Part shown: in pieces, positions 34,150 to 45,948 of the stretch
Layout of the letters: each line of letters starts with the position of its first letter
Numbering within the stretch: position 1 is the stretch's first letter
Source: Notospermus geniculatus
Taxonomy: Eukaryota > Nemertea > Pilidiophora > Heteronemertea > Lineidae
Length of the DNA: 64,000 bases
Assembly: GCA_002633025.1 (NCBI GenBank)
Contig: NMRB01000635.1
Location: forward strand, 152,073-216,072
Reading direction: 5' to 3'
Notes under the pieces: model-generated
The model's database searches: none
Seen by the model: only the letters and a program-made list of their open reading frames with translations
What the model was told of the DNA's origin: nothing
Translations under genes and position numbers: made by a program

Positions 34150-34213
34150 AGCTACAGTCAGCGTGCGCTATCTCATGGGATTCTGGAATGACCTAGATTG
34201 ATGGGTGAGATAG
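34150..34213. repeat. Detached DIRS terminal repeat (5' side)
   Basis: CAGCGTGCGCTATCTCATGG and GATTCTGGAATGACC then TAGATTGATGGGTGAGATAG are inverted copies of the repeats at 20404-20430 and 20620-20665. It marks the other end of the DIRS element, now separated from the gag tail by the BEL/Pao insertion. Confidence 0.75.
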
Positions 34214-35059
34214 AATGGCGCTGCGACCGTATCCACGTTTCCACTGTGACGTTGTACAGAACGTCAACGTCACACTGCCGTGACGTTGTGGCTTCATGCT
34301 CGCACCGCACATTGCAACGGAGATGACGTCCTGTAGACAATGAAAAGGCCTGATTTGGTCGCAGCGACATCTTTCCGTGGAGAAGTGGCGACCCCCTCAT
34401 TGAAAAACTCCACAATAATTAACTGATTATGTAACTTTATTCATGAACAATGCAAGTCCCAAATGAAGTTTTTCAGAGGCGATAACGGGTACAGTCGGCT
34501 CCAAATGACCGGATTTGGGGTAGTGATAGATGCAGCATGGCGAGGTCTATGGTCGTTCATGGCCCGATTTTTCAGAATTGAAATAACTAATTAGCAATTG
34601 CTTAATTAGTGGCCCGAAAAAGGTCAAAACAGAAAATTGAATAATTTTTGCTCTTTTCCTCTGAAATTCAAAAATCGGGGCTCGAACGGCCTTAGAAGAA
34701 GGTTTTTCCAGATCATATTCGAAATCAGATTGACCATCGATCCACGCACAAAAAAGAAATCGCTCGTGAAAATTTGTGAGAAAGTCCGGAATTTTCCCCG
34801 CGAGCCCTTTGTTATGTTAATGAAGAACGCGTGTGGAGTTGGTCACGTTCGGATAAAGCCTCTTCAAAAATCATCGACGACAGAGCTATATATATATATG
34901 TTTATTTCGTACATAGGAAATTGTACAAATTGTGTAAGTGCAAGTGAAACAGTGCAAGAGAGTGCTCACCTATGAACTTCACCCCTATCACACGGAAAAA
35001 AAACAGACAAAACTGGGGAGAAGAGTGGTTATATTCACAACATAGCTTGCATACTGAAA
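34214..35059. other. Sequence between the DIRS end and the non-LTR RT
   Basis: No gene is recognised. The right part, on minus, is where the 3' UTR of the non-LTR element at 35060-36175 would lie. A 112-codon plus ORF at 34637-34975 shows no motif. TATATATATATG occurs near 34890. Confidence 0.4.
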
Positions 35060-36175
35060 TTACTCACCAGTACTCAGGTACTCTAAAATTTGGTTTATTT
35101 CCACTTTTGACAGAAAGTTTGAACCTTGTTCTCTCATTCTAATAAGTTCTCTAATTTGCGCACCCACCTGTCCAATTCGGTTATTCCCCCCTTTAATCGC
35201 CCTCAACATTGTTGTTAAATCAGGTATGTGGTATCTGTTCCAGCTATATTTATGCAGAATTGTAGTTAAACTTTTCCCGATTGGGGAACCACTCCCAGAG
35301 AGTAGGAGATCGAGAGTGATCCTCACAAATTTATTCTTAGACTTCAACATTCCGTGAAAGAATCTAACCATTCTTTTCTCCAATCGTGTCTGAATACCAT
35401 CATCACCAACCACCTCAGGCAGCAATCTACCGTGAGGTCTATATGGCAGGAATAAAATCCGACGAACACACTTTCGCCATGCCACGTACAGATCTTCCAT
35501 GAAAGGCTTGGACAGATCCAACAGTTGAAATCCGTACAAGGACATACAGTAACATTGAAACAGATTATAGCGCGTTTCAAAACGTGCAAAACTGAACTGG
35601 GCCAAGAGCAAATTTGTCCTTTTATATAAATCGTTAACCATCATTTGTACTCTTCGACGCCTTACATCACCACCGAGGAGAATCCCTAGGTGGACTTCCT
35701 CCTCAGTCCTTTCAACATCATTTCCTTGGAATGAAATCGCGTCTGGGGGATCATCATCCCCAAAAACTAGAAAACGACTTTTTGTCGCATTGAAGGAGAT
35801 TTTGTACTCCCTTGAGAAATTACTGGCATAGCCAAGCATTCTCTTCAAACCAAAAACAGATGGAGCCAATAAAATAATGTCGTCAGCGTATAAAAATATT
35901 CCACAAAAGACATTTCCAACATAACATCCCGTCCCTGATCGAGCCAAAGATTCTACAAGCTCATCAGCGTAGATTCCGAACAGTACAGGTGAGAGTACCC
36001 CTCCCTGTTTAACACCGTTACTAACACTAAACTCGGCTGACACACATTCTCCCCACTGAACATGCATACGTTGACCAGTATATAAATGGCTCATAAAATC
36101 ATTATTTTCTGCTCGATTTGAAAAATTCGAACACATATTTGATATACCATCAAATTTAACATCCGCTGGTAACAC
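35060..36175 (-). pseudogene. Non-LTR retrotransposon reverse transcriptase, 5'-truncated
   Basis: The 371-codon ORF begins within the RT palm. It has FSVSNGVKQGGVLSPVLFGI (motif with GGVLSP), FLYADDIILLAPS (catalytic YADD), a thumb-like region and a long C-terminal domain ending LEYLSTGE. The endonuclease and the RT fingers are missing, as expected from incomplete target-primed reverse transcription. The clade is not certain. The ORF itself is uninterrupted, so the insertion may be fairly young. Confidence 0.9.
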
Positions 36176-36314
36176 TCAAAAACACTGCACACATCTTTGT
36201 GTTGGATTTTCTTACTTTAGTCAGAGGCATTAATCTGCCTAGATTACGTAACTTCCTCTTTTAGTTACCTGTACCCCGATAGAACGCGAAATATCGGGGT
36301 ATATTAGGTCTGCT

Positions 36315-36452
36315 GCTCAATGGGATGTAAATGTAATGCATAGACACTCAGGCACAAGGGACCACGGCTTTTAGTCCCATCCGACGGACCCTCGCGCCGA
36401 CCCATTGCACAGTTTGGAAGTCAAGCGCGCTAACCACTCGACCACCGGGCTC
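36315..36452 (-). repeat. tRNA-derived SINE
   Basis: On minus the segment starts GCCCGGTGGTCGAGTGGTTA, a tRNA-like A-box head. A degenerate B-box follows, then the body GATGGGACTAAAAGCCGTGG and an AT-rich tail. The tRNA fold is decayed, so this is a SINE and not a tRNA gene. Confidence 0.55.
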
Positions 36453-36569
36453 AGACAAATAGGACCGTAGTTGCGAAGATGCTAGAAAAAGATGGCCGAC
36501 TTCCTGCCTGCCGCGCCCACTTTCAAAAAGACGGTTTGGGATCAGAACATGATGTGCCCCATTTAACAT

Positions 36570-37734
36570 ATGATTGTTGACGATGTGTGTGATTACTGTA
36601 TATCGTACCTCAAGAGAGAATCCGTAAATATGATTGGCCGAGACGCGTCACGTGAGCAGTGAACATTGTTCAATACCTCCCGCTCAAGATGCAATGTCCA
36701 TCGCTCACGGAAAACAAAATGGCGGACGTTTTTTTTCGTTTGACCGCTTCGAATATAAGTCGCATATTAGGCTATCGAGCTCCGATTAAATCCTATTCTG
36801 GTGTCGATTGGCGTAGTATCAGCATGTTTAGCACGAATACATCAAAAAGGTTGAATGGATGCTATATACACGAACAATGCATGACTTCTTTTTGCTTGCG
36901 AAATATAGCATGACGTGATATTGTGTCCATCGCTTGATTCAAGTCAAGAACAACGAGCCAGCCTCTCTACTTTACAAGTCACAGTTACGAAATTTATAGC
37001 GGAGATAGAGCAAACGCTTGTAGTGACTTCCATATTGTTACTAGCTGCAAGCATAAAGGAATCATACATAAAGGTTCAACTTACAAATTTAGCATTTTAT
37101 AAATGTGGACAGTATCCCTTTAAACCTCAAAAGATTTGCATTCTGACTGTTCCATATGATAGGCAAGACCCTTCTGCATGTTTAGTGCAAATTTTGTTGA
37201 ATTCAGACTAGTTGATCTTATGATACAAAAGTACTGAATTAATGAGAACCCCACGAANGAATACGGCCAGGAGCGGGATACTGATGCGTATTTCGACGAT
37301 CATATAATAATTTTAGAGCGTATTTGACTTCTTTGAAGTGCAAGGCAATGCGTATTTGACGAACACTCTATTCTTTTCGTGCGTAAATTGAGATTTCAGT
37401 GCGTAAAATACGTCCATACGCACGCTATTGAAAGCCCTGCTTATGCCCACCACTGATAAAGTGATCCGAAACTATGTCTGGGACGCAGGCGTGGCCTAAT
37501 GGAAAGGCGTCGAAAGAGGTATTGCGCAATACCATCCAGGGCCTAACATGCCTAAGAATTATACTTGCCAAATATTGAAACAGGCTATGATTGTGACCGA
37601 CTGCGGTTGAGGCTATGAATAAATTCATTCAAATCATTTCCATATTCAGCGGGAAAATACGCCGGGCTTGTCACCACCGCCACCTTAACGGTGAACCGCG
37701 AATTCAGCATGACTTATAAAGTGGATAGTTGTTG
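36570..37734. other. Segment with a second tRNA-like SINE and no gene
   Basis: A tRNA-like head (GGCGTGGCCTAATGGAAAGG) lies near 37490-37515 and is followed by a possible tail ending AATAAATTCATTC at about 37630; it may be a SINE relic. ORFs at 36659-36913 and 36915-37211 show no recognisable motif. An N is at 37258. Confidence 0.35.
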
Positions 37735-38121
37735 TTAAAGCGAATGGCTCGCAGGGTTTGTTTACATTTTTGGTGGTACCTTCCATAGAGAGTGAATCTA
37801 GCCTCCAGGCAAAGCCGTGCCCCAGCCATATGCAACACCTGTGCAAATATGCGAATGTAAACACTGGGGCGAGGTTCCGTAAAAATTTGTTAAAATTGGT
37901 TAATGACGTGTTCAAATTCATTAGATCAAGATGTACATTTTGTACTATTCCCATTGATTTTGAAGCGGCAGATTTTGCAGAATGCGCCTCCGAAGTTTGG
38001 CTGTCTAATGCATTTTCCATTAAACTAAAACCCTTCTTTTGCCTTTTTCTCAAAATGCTGCTTGATATGGATGACCAACTGTCATGGCGCCACAACAAAC
38101 CCCGCGAGCCATTCGCTTTAA
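37735..38121. mobile_element. TTAA-flanked MITE (AAAGCGAATGGC ends)
   Basis: TTAA at 37735-37738 and 38118-38121 bounds inverted ends AAGCGAATGGCTCGC and GCGAGCCATTCGCTT, and GGGTTTGTTT is mirrored as ACAAACCCC. A TTAA target site is typical of piggyBac-type transposition. Related end motifs occur at 41038-41641 and 45534-45701. ORFs on both strands here are palindrome products. Confidence 0.8.
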
Positions 38122-38475
38122 GCTTAGGCCCCTAAATAAAGTTAGATTTTCATGCCCTGCATGTACCTGTACTTAATTTTTGCTTGACCCTTCCACAGGA
38201 TAATCCTTTTGTCAGTTACAAGGCTACGTTGTTGTGTATGCTCTTGATTGTTCTGTATGGAACAATTCACCAAGGGCCTCGCTTTACAAAATACGGTCTG
38301 CAGCTCGAACCACTGGACTGATCCGAGATATCTTGGTGTTTTTTTTTCTTCTAGAAAGATTCTCCATCCAATGCCATCAGTAGTTTTGGGCTCTGTGTAG
38401 TGGAAGTAGGCCTATGCTTGTGCGTTTTTTATGGACCACCCTGTATACGCCGGCATATCCTCGCATCACCCATAG

Positions 38476-38645
38476 CAGGGGCGGATCCAGAATCATGGGA
38501 AAGAGGGGGCACAGCCAGCGCATATCGTGGAACACCTCGGTCAACTTTTTTTCAAAATTTCAAAATTTCCTGGTCAATTTTAAAGATTTTCCACAAAATA
38601 GAGGGGGCACGGGCCGGCTTTGCCCCCCCCTTGGATCCGCGCCTG
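38476..38645. mobile_element. hAT-like MITE, second copy, inverted relative to 9382-9537
   Basis: The ends CAGGGGCGGATCCAG and TTGGATCCGCGCCTG are inverted. The interior on minus reads CCCCCTCTATTTTGTGG and AAAATTGACC, which parallels the 9.4-kb copy. It is non-coding. Confidence 0.8.
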
Positions 38646-39660
38646 CATAGAGAGAGGTCAAGAATGGAAATCAAATATCTTGAAATATGATACAGGTGGT
38701 TCCTCATCAAAATCTCTTTTGAACAGGGCTAAATTCACACCAGGGGCTGTTTCCATCTGCTGGTGTAACATATTTGGCTCTAATGTGCTATGTGGCTCCC
38801 TCTAGATGACATGAGGTAAATCCCCCTTTATGGAAAAGTTTTCTTCCAAACCCTTATTACCCTTAATTAACCTTCTCAATTTGTTGTGTAGTCAGCCATG
38901 AAGGCTATTCACCAGGAACACGCACTCCCACAGCTCACTGTACCCACCAACAGGTACAATTAAGCCTAATTAGCATATGTGTGGTGGTGGGAAGGTGTAA
39001 TGAGTGTTTGTTTGGTCAGGGTTGACTGTTTTATTGTACAATGTATATGGCATGCAGGGCTGAACTGAATTTGCCTTTTGAGTTTTCATTGTATACCATT
39101 GTGTATTAAAGAATATTTGAACTTGGTCTAGTTTAAGATTTATTTTCTTGTATCTCTGAACCGCATTTCTATAATTCTATAACGTGAAATACCTGCTGAT
39201 AGATAACTGTTCCCGAGACTTTAAACCGACAGATAAAAACGCGTCATCATCGTATGTACTTCGGCGATTTCTGTCGGGCCTGTGTACACATCTCGACTGT
39301 ATAAACTCTTTCAATCTTTGACGCCCGGCCATTATTGTATGCGCGCGAAGATGCGCTTAACATGTAGAAAATGTAATTCTCTTTCATTTGCATGTAATTT
39401 CTGCTCAATTGGATCAATAATAACCGAGTTATGAGCAAAAGAAAGTGGTGGTGTCGGGCACCTAACTGATTATAGTTATTTCGGCCTTGGGCGTCAAGGA
39501 GCAAAGGGCGACATCTTGCGCCGCGATATGGCGATGAATTCTACCGCCCTGCGCCGGTAGTGACGAAGCGTGACCGACGGATATCCTCGTTGCATCCACA
39601 TATTGAATAGTCCCTTGAACAATTTTAGCGACGACAAATTTGCTTGTAGGCCTAATTCAA
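38646..39660. other. Non-coding stretch without recognised features
   Basis: No ORF with a recognisable motif, RNA gene or repeat end was identified. A possible polyadenylation-like AT-rich stretch occurs at 39090-39120. Confidence 0.35.
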
Positions 39661-39879
39661 AATCACCCCGGCGAATCAGTATCCTGAGCGCCGAGTCTTC
39701 GGCGTGGCAAATGCTGATTCAGAGTCCGTGTCTTCCTGAATCCCGCGCAAAATGGCGTCCTCGCCCGAGGAAGGGCCAGAAAAATATGTTCAAGCTCCCA
39801 AATGCCACAGTTAGTGTATGATTTTTGCAGTGCATTCGGACCTAGAGTGAATCGCCTGCCGTAATCAGTTGCTTATTTT

Positions 39880-40920
39880 GAATGTATTTGCAGAATATTG
39901 TCTGGAAAACCACCCTTGAGTCGGAGAGTGGGGCCCTCGTCGACTGGTTTGCAATAAATGGCATGCAGGCCAATCCGAGTAAATTCCAAGGCATAGCTTT
40001 TGGCCCTCGACCAGTCGAGGAGGGCCCGACGCTGCGGGTCAAGGGGGTGGAAATCAAGTTCACCAATAAAGCTAAACTGCTGGGTGTACATTTTGACTCC
40101 CAACTGAACTTTGATGTTCATGTTACCTCAATTTGTACTAAGGCAGCAAGGCAGCTCAATGTGTTGAAACGCATTGGGCGTTACCTAACTCTTAAATGTC
40201 GTAAGGCAATTTATTACACGTTTATCAGGTCAAATTTCAATTTCTGCCCACTAGTCTGACATTTTTGTCATAAGAAAAATGAGGTTAAATTGGAGAAGAT
40301 AAATCAACGAGCACTGAAATATGTCTACCAGGATTTCAGTGCTAGTTACGAACAATTGTTGAATAAAGACAAAAATGTCACACTATACTTACAGCGTATG
40401 CGCCTGATAGCACTAGAAGTTTTTAAGATCCTCCTTCATGAGAGAAGTCATCTTTCATGAGGGACCTGGTCAAGAAAAAAATTGACACTAATTCTTACTC
40501 TTTTAGATATAAAAATTTAATTAAAGCACCCTCTTTTAACAGCATTCGTTATGGACGTAGTAGTTTCAGTTCTGAGGCTGCAAGGATCTGGAATGGTCTA
40601 CCCGACCATCTCAGATCCACTACCAACTTTAATGAGTTCAAACGTGCCATTGGCACGTGGACAGGTGATGAATGTAAATGTGCTATGTGTAGGGCCTAGG
40701 CCTTGGCTAAGATAACTCAGGTGACACACTTAACTCTGTATCTTCAACTCCATTCATGCTATTTTTATGTATCTTTTAATTTTATCTTTTCTACATTTCT
40801 ATTTCTCTTGTTTTGCCATCTGTACTTATGTTTGTCGGTAAAAAAGCCTCTGGCTTATGTTGACTGTACATTGTATTCCGACGTAAAATAAAGATTACTC
40901 TGACTCTGACTCTGACTCTA
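39880..40920 (+). pseudogene. L2/CR1-like non-LTR retrotransposon, 3' part
   Basis: The frame 39882-40258 encodes the end of the RT palm and thumb (LVDWFAINGMQANPSKFQGI, NKAKLLGVHFDSQLNF, KAIYYTFIRSNFNFCPLV). It then meets a stop at 40258-40260, but the protein continues in frame to about 40457 (EKINQRALKYVYQDFSASYE). A frameshift leads into 40457-40699, ending IWNGLPDHLRSTTNFNEFKR. The 3' end has AATAAAG followed by repeated TCTGAC units. It is 5'-truncated and decayed. Part of its 3' end recurs at 61031-61230. Confidence 0.85.
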
Positions 40921-41037
40921 TTGTACATATAAGCATCTGATCGCCACGGCCAGCCAGACGGCTGTCAGTAGGCCTACGGCACGCACCAGGCATTCAAAGT
41001 TTTTCGCTTCGTGACGCTGTGAAGAGCAACCGATTTC

Positions 41038-41641
41038 TTAAAGCGATGTACGCGGGCTCTGCAGTAACTGCACATCGAAAGTTCCTGTATTTCCCGTATG
41101 GCGGCTGCACTACAATTTATGAATGAAATTCCAAGTAGGTCATCTCATTATAATACTACGGAATTTACTATGACCAATCAGCAGCGAGGAGAGTGACATG
41201 AGTGACAGCTGCCGAGACGGCGACGATTCGATGAATCATCCGCAAAAACATGTGTCTTCACACGCCGCCATCTGACTAAACTTGCAGCATTGACGCGGAA
41301 TTCGCTGGTCGACCTCCTCACACTTCGGCTTTTTCGGCGCCATGTATGTTGTCAGTCCGTCGATCTCGTTCTGGGAAACCCCCGTGAGATTTTGAAATTT
41401 TCCCGGCAGTAAACATTTTTGTCGCCCAAATTCATTGAAATAATATTAATAAAAGATTTTTCATGAACGTTTTATTGTATAAAACGTCGACGATGCCGTA
41501 GTTTGATGGCTCAAAGATGCTGGAAATCACACGAGATCAGTTTCAAGAATCCCGCTAGCTGTGAATGAAATTGGGGAGCTATCGCGGGTCGCGATAGTTG
41601 AACGAGATTTCATTTTCAACCTCGCGAGTACATCGCTTTAA
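41038..41641. mobile_element. TTAA-flanked MITE, ~600 bp
   Basis: TTAAAGCGATGTACGCGGG at the left and CTCGCGAGTACATCGCTTTAA at the right are inverted, including the TTAA sites. The interior is non-coding. Confidence 0.75.
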
Positions 41642-41845
41642 TCAATGCTAGCATAATTTGCTACGCATATTGAGATCCGAATGCAAGTGTGATCAAGTAA
41701 TCTTACCATGCTGATGAAGCAGGAGAGGTCGCATTCTCATCGCTGTCGTCTCTTTTCGCGCGGGATTCAGGAATACCAGGACTCGGAATCTGCACTTGCC
41801 ACGCCGAAGACTCGGCGCCCAGGATACTGATTCGCCGGGGTGAAA

Positions 41846-43740
41846 ATACATCATGGANACCTAGGACTCAAGGAGCAAGTTTACAGTCATGTGTTGGCTC
41901 CAGTCATGCAGTAACATGGTTCTCTACTCATGCAACCACCATGAAAACTTCCAAGGTCTCTTATCAAGTCTCTTATTATAATAATGATGATCTTGGGACT
42001 GCACACTGAAAAGTTTAAGTTAAGTTAAAGGGAATGTATCACAGATTTTATTAATGGGCCACGAAATGGCTGTTTAAATTTACATTTTGTTTATTTCCAC
42101 AATTCCAGTTGTCTTCTCTTGTCAGGGTGAGCAATTTGCTGGTGGCATGCCCTTTAGTACTTCTTTTTACTGCAATGATTCAATCTGGTGGATTGACAGG
42201 TGCCAAAAGCCCAAAATAATGAGCAGGGATTCTGAAATAGGTTGCCCGGACAGGATTTGAATGGTCTGGGCAAGTAGAAGCTGCATCGCAGGTTGTCCAT
42301 CGGGCAAGTGGAAATTGACAAACTAACAGGTCTATGAACTTACTGTCTATGCAATTGCATACAAATTATTTCAATGGGCAACCTCCAGAGGAACCTTGAA
42401 GTTGCCCAGGGGCAACAACGCCATTTTGGGATTTCAGAATCCCTGATGAGTGTAAAACATTGAATGTCAACATTGATGGTTGACCACTTGATCAGGGACC
42501 GAGGATGTACTCTATGCAGTAGGCCTACACATGGTACAAATTGCATACTGATTATTTACCATGTTTACCGAACTGAGGTTTCCCCCCAGACATCCATGGG
42601 GCTAGTGACGAGTACCGCGGTACACATTCATGTCTATTCTACTTATTGTTCCATTTCAATACATTCCTCTCCCAGTGTCTGATCTCACTCGCTACTCTAC
42701 ACTTGTTCAGCTAGGCAAGCGAAACCAAGTGAAAACTAGAACTGAGAAATTTGCTTGACAGCAAATTTGATGGTCCCCAGACAGGAGACTGGGTGGAGAT
42801 TCAGATTGTGAGATCTTTGCTTGGTTTGGTCGGGGGGGGGNGGGGGGGCAGATCTGCTGTGAAACTGAATTGACAGTCTATGGTAACTGTGAGAGATATT
42901 ATTAAGTGACTGAATGGCAAAGGGTTAATACCGAGTTCAGTTTAAATAATGAGTTTCATGTGTGACTCCGGGATGACTTGAAAAAGTGAAATCACCACAT
43001 TTCCTGCACTCTTTCCTGATAAAGAAATGATTGGTGACTCGTCAGGTCTACCATGGAGGAATGAAACCTGATCAACATCCCTGGTGAATCAAAATGATAT
43101 CTTTAGTTCCTTAGCCTTGGGTGGGAAGGGGTTAATACCACATGATTGGCTTACAATCCTTGTTGAATCAAGATACATACCTTATTAGGCATGTTAGGCC
43201 CCCTTGGTTAGGAAGGCGCTCCATAGTTGTTCAGTCACCCAAGTGGTAAACAAAACCCATGTGCAATTCTAAAATTAGCATCATTCTGATAACCTTGCAA
43301 TCATCATGGAAAGTTCCGATGCGATGGTGCATCTTATAAAGTGCTTACTTAAATTTGCCTGCTTGTGCAGAGTTGCACAATCACAGCAGGCTGAAATGAG
43401 CGAGTTAGGGAGTTTTTTTCAACAAATTTTCCACAGGATAGTTAGCTGACGTTACAAAATATGTTTGGGGTAGGTCACTGAGTATCCATTTCGCCAAATA
43501 TCCGTACACTACCTCTCTGAATGCTCGAAGTGAAACAAAATGGTGGAAGCCATTTTGAAACATTGTGTCTTATGCATGTTATGGGCCCATTCCCATTCGA
43601 GCACATGGCATTGTTTACATGCAGATCGCCTCCCATTGGCTGATTTCAGCTTGGCCTCACCAAAGTTCAAGTTCATGTTTATTCATGAGCAAAAATGTGA
43701 AAATTTAACCAAAAACGCTTAAAAAGTAATAGAAATTGGC
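41846..43740. other. Non-coding stretch, low-complexity poly-G
   Basis: No convincing gene. A poly-G run with an N lies at 42832-42849. Motifs GGTTGCCC/GGGCAAC recur in both orientations at 42240-42415, hinting at an old fold-back. The 60-72 codon ORFs show no motif. Confidence 0.35.
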
Positions 43741-43756
43741 AGAATTTTGGAAAACA

Positions 43757-44045
43757 CTTTAGCTGTGTTCACACTGAAACCGACTTGAAAGCGTTTTCCG
43801 CAAAACGTTTTACGGAAAACGCTTTCGACCAAAAACTACTGTGCCACACTACAGTCACCAAAGCGTTTTCAAAACGGTTGTCACGCCCGAATGACGTCGA
43901 GTCGTTTTGAAACCACTTCTGGAACCGTTTTCGTTAAAACGCTTTCAAACCGTTTTAAGAGGGCTCTAGTGTGGCACCCTAAACCGTTTTAACATCTTAA
44001 AACGTTTTCAAACCGTTTTAAAAGCCCAGTGTGAACGCAGCTTTA
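43757..44045. mobile_element. MITE with GCTGTGTTCACACTG ends
   Basis: TTTAGCTGTGTTCACACTG is mirrored by CAGTGTGAACGCAGCTTTA. The interior is full of AAACGTTTT/AAAACGGTTT motifs in both orientations, which form a long imperfect hairpin. It resembles the start of the 21.1-kb insertion. Confidence 0.8.
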
Positions 44046-44377
44046 GTGTCTTTCCATGGATCCAATATATAAGAATGGACTAGGGGTAAAGGTTTTCAAC
44101 TTTATTCACAAGTTTGGCCAGGCTAGCTCAATAATCGAGTGGTGGAATAAGAAGAAGAACCTGAGTGATCTCAATATGGTCCCCAGACTGCAAGTCTGGG
44201 GACCATAAATAGTAGTTTGAAATACATAAATGAAAACGACAAAGTCAGGTGGTATGTAAAATTTCTTTTTAATTGTCTTGTGAACATTACAGCAGCAGTA
44301 CCATGACTCAAGACTACAACACTATAAAGAAGTCATTCAACGATATGACGAACTTGCCTCCTAAGCACGCTATATGG

Positions 44378-44455
44378 GGGGGGGGGGGGGGGNNNNNNNN
44401 NNNNNNNNNNNNNNNNNNNNNNNNNNNNNNNNNNNNNNGGGGGGGGGGGGGGGGG
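44378..44455. other. Assembly gap flanked by poly-G
   Basis: A run of about 46 Ns at 44393-44438 sits between G homopolymers on both sides. The length may be nominal. The 83-codon frame across it is meaningless. Confidence 0.95.
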
Positions 44456-44574
44456 TGTCAACAGTTACCTCTCGCATGCATGAGATTTTGTAGTATCCTC
44501 CCCAATCATGCCAATGGAAAATGATATTTACCATGTTTACAGATAGTCATACAAATAAGAGCGAGTCACCACAT

Positions 44575-45215
44575 TATCAACACAAACATCTGAACACTAT
44601 AAGATTATCAACAAAGAACACACAACACAGACCTGCCTTGCCCGCAATGGAAGCATGAGGAATGTGAGGGGGTATTTATTGTAACCCCTCACAAGCAGGT
44701 AAAAAAATAATCTTCCCTTGTGGGAAGATTTAGGTAGGGAAGATTTGGATCATCCCCAATGGAAAAAATTTACACAAGTACAGTAGGTAACCCTACCATG
44801 TTAACACAAACATGTGAACACTAATCAACAAAGAACACACAACACAGACCTGCCTTGCCCGCAATGGAAGCACGAGGAATGTGAGGGGGTATTTATTGTA
44901 ACCCCTCACAAGCAGGTAAAAAATTAATCTTCCCTAGTGGGAAGATTTAGGTAGGGAAGATTTGGATCATCCCCAATGGAAAAAATTTACACAAGTACAG
45001 CAGGTAACCCTATTAACCATGTTAACACAAACATGTGAACACTATCTAATCAACAAAGAACACACAACACAGACCTGCCTTGCCCGCAATGGAAGCACGA
45101 GGAATGTAAGGGGGTATTTATTGTAACCCCTCACAAGCAGGTAAAAAATTAATCTTCCCCAGTGGGAAGATTTACTGTGGGTAGGTAAGATTTGTATCCT
45201 CCCCAATGGAAAAAA
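44575..45215. repeat. Tandem repeat, ~220-bp unit, nearly 3 copies
   Basis: Each unit contains ACACACAACACAGACCTGCC, GTGAGGGGGTATTTATTG (or a variant) and CTTCCCTTGTGGGAAGATTT. Starts are near 44620, 44836 and 45060. Inside the unit, AATCTTCCC and GGGAAGATT are inverted. Confidence 0.9.
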
Positions 45216-45533
45216 GGAATACATTTACTAGTCTCCCTGCCAAGTTGGAAGATTTGGAGCCAATTTAATCAAATACATACACCAGGCCAGACCAAACATT
45301 ATGTCTGTTTGCTTAAACCTGACCCTGCATTTTCAAAGTTGGTATTTGGTACTGCCTGGGACTATGGCTTTTCAAGTTTCGTAGACTGGAAAAAGTTTTT
45401 GTTTTGGCAATTTTTTGTTAATCTCCTGGTCAGAATTAAAGAAAAATAGGACATAACTCATAACTAATAAAAACATTTTGGCCGGTGTTAGTGGGTTGGT
45501 CAGGTTATGGCAAACAGACATATTTAAAGCAAT

Positions 45534-45701
45534 GCACTCGCCTCAATCAAAAGTTTGCACTGTCTGCCGTTATCTTGGACAGAAAATCCAGAACGGGGCA
45601 CACAGAATGCGAAAAGACCCCGAGTGCCCCAATCAGGATTTTCTATTCTGGAAAAAGGCAGACAATGCAAACTTTTGATGGGGGTGAGAGGATCGCTTTA
45701 A
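45534..45701. mobile_element. TTAA-flanked MITE, 168 bp
   Basis: The inverted ends TTAAAGCAATGCACTCGCC and GGTGAGAGGATCGCTTTAA, with ATCAAAAGTTTGCACTGTC mirrored by GACAATGCAAACTTTTGAT, are flanked by TTAA. It is the smallest of three TTAA MITEs in the window. Confidence 0.85.
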
Positions 45702-45709
45702 GTATGTTA

Positions 45710-45802
45710 AGGGTCTGGCCTCCATGGCCTCATAGCATGTAGAACACATTAGTTCAGGGTCTGGCCTCCATGGCCTCATAACATGTAGAACACATTAGTT
45801 CA
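45710..45802. repeat. Tandem duplication of ~48 bp
   Basis: GGGTCTGGCCTCCATGGCCT then CATAGCATGTAGAACAC and ATTAGTTCA occurs twice in succession with one or two differences. Confidence 0.9.
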
Positions 45803-45948
45803 GGAGATTTTAGGTTTTTCGGTTTTGGCCCACTATTGGCCAAGCCAGGAATCAGATCGAACCAAAACTGTGCCACAAAAGTCATTAAACTGCATAACTA
45901 AAACACTGTTTTCCTGACAAAATACCCCTGGAATGGGATCCATCACTC

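Larger units (their letters stand above)
39661..41845. mobile_element. Composite bounded by ~90-bp inverted repeats
   Basis: 39663-39752 (CACCCCGGCGAATCAGTATC, GCCGAGTCTTCGGCGTGGCA, CCTGAATCCCGCGC) is mirrored at 41756-41843. The interval holds an L2/CR1-like fragment (39880-40920) and a TTAA MITE (41038-41641), probably later insertions between the inverted repeats of an older DNA transposon. Confidence 0.75.

Noticed and set aside
36368-36450. Functional tRNA gene
   Set aside because: A-box is present but the B-box and stems are degenerate, and it is followed by a SINE-like body.
44273-44524. ORF across the N run
   Set aside because: It spans an assembly gap and poly-G, so translation is meaningless.
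44575-45215. Regular repeats as a possible CRISPR array
   Set aside because: Units are ~220 bp without unique spacers, and the sequence is eukaryotic; it is an ordinary tandem repeat.
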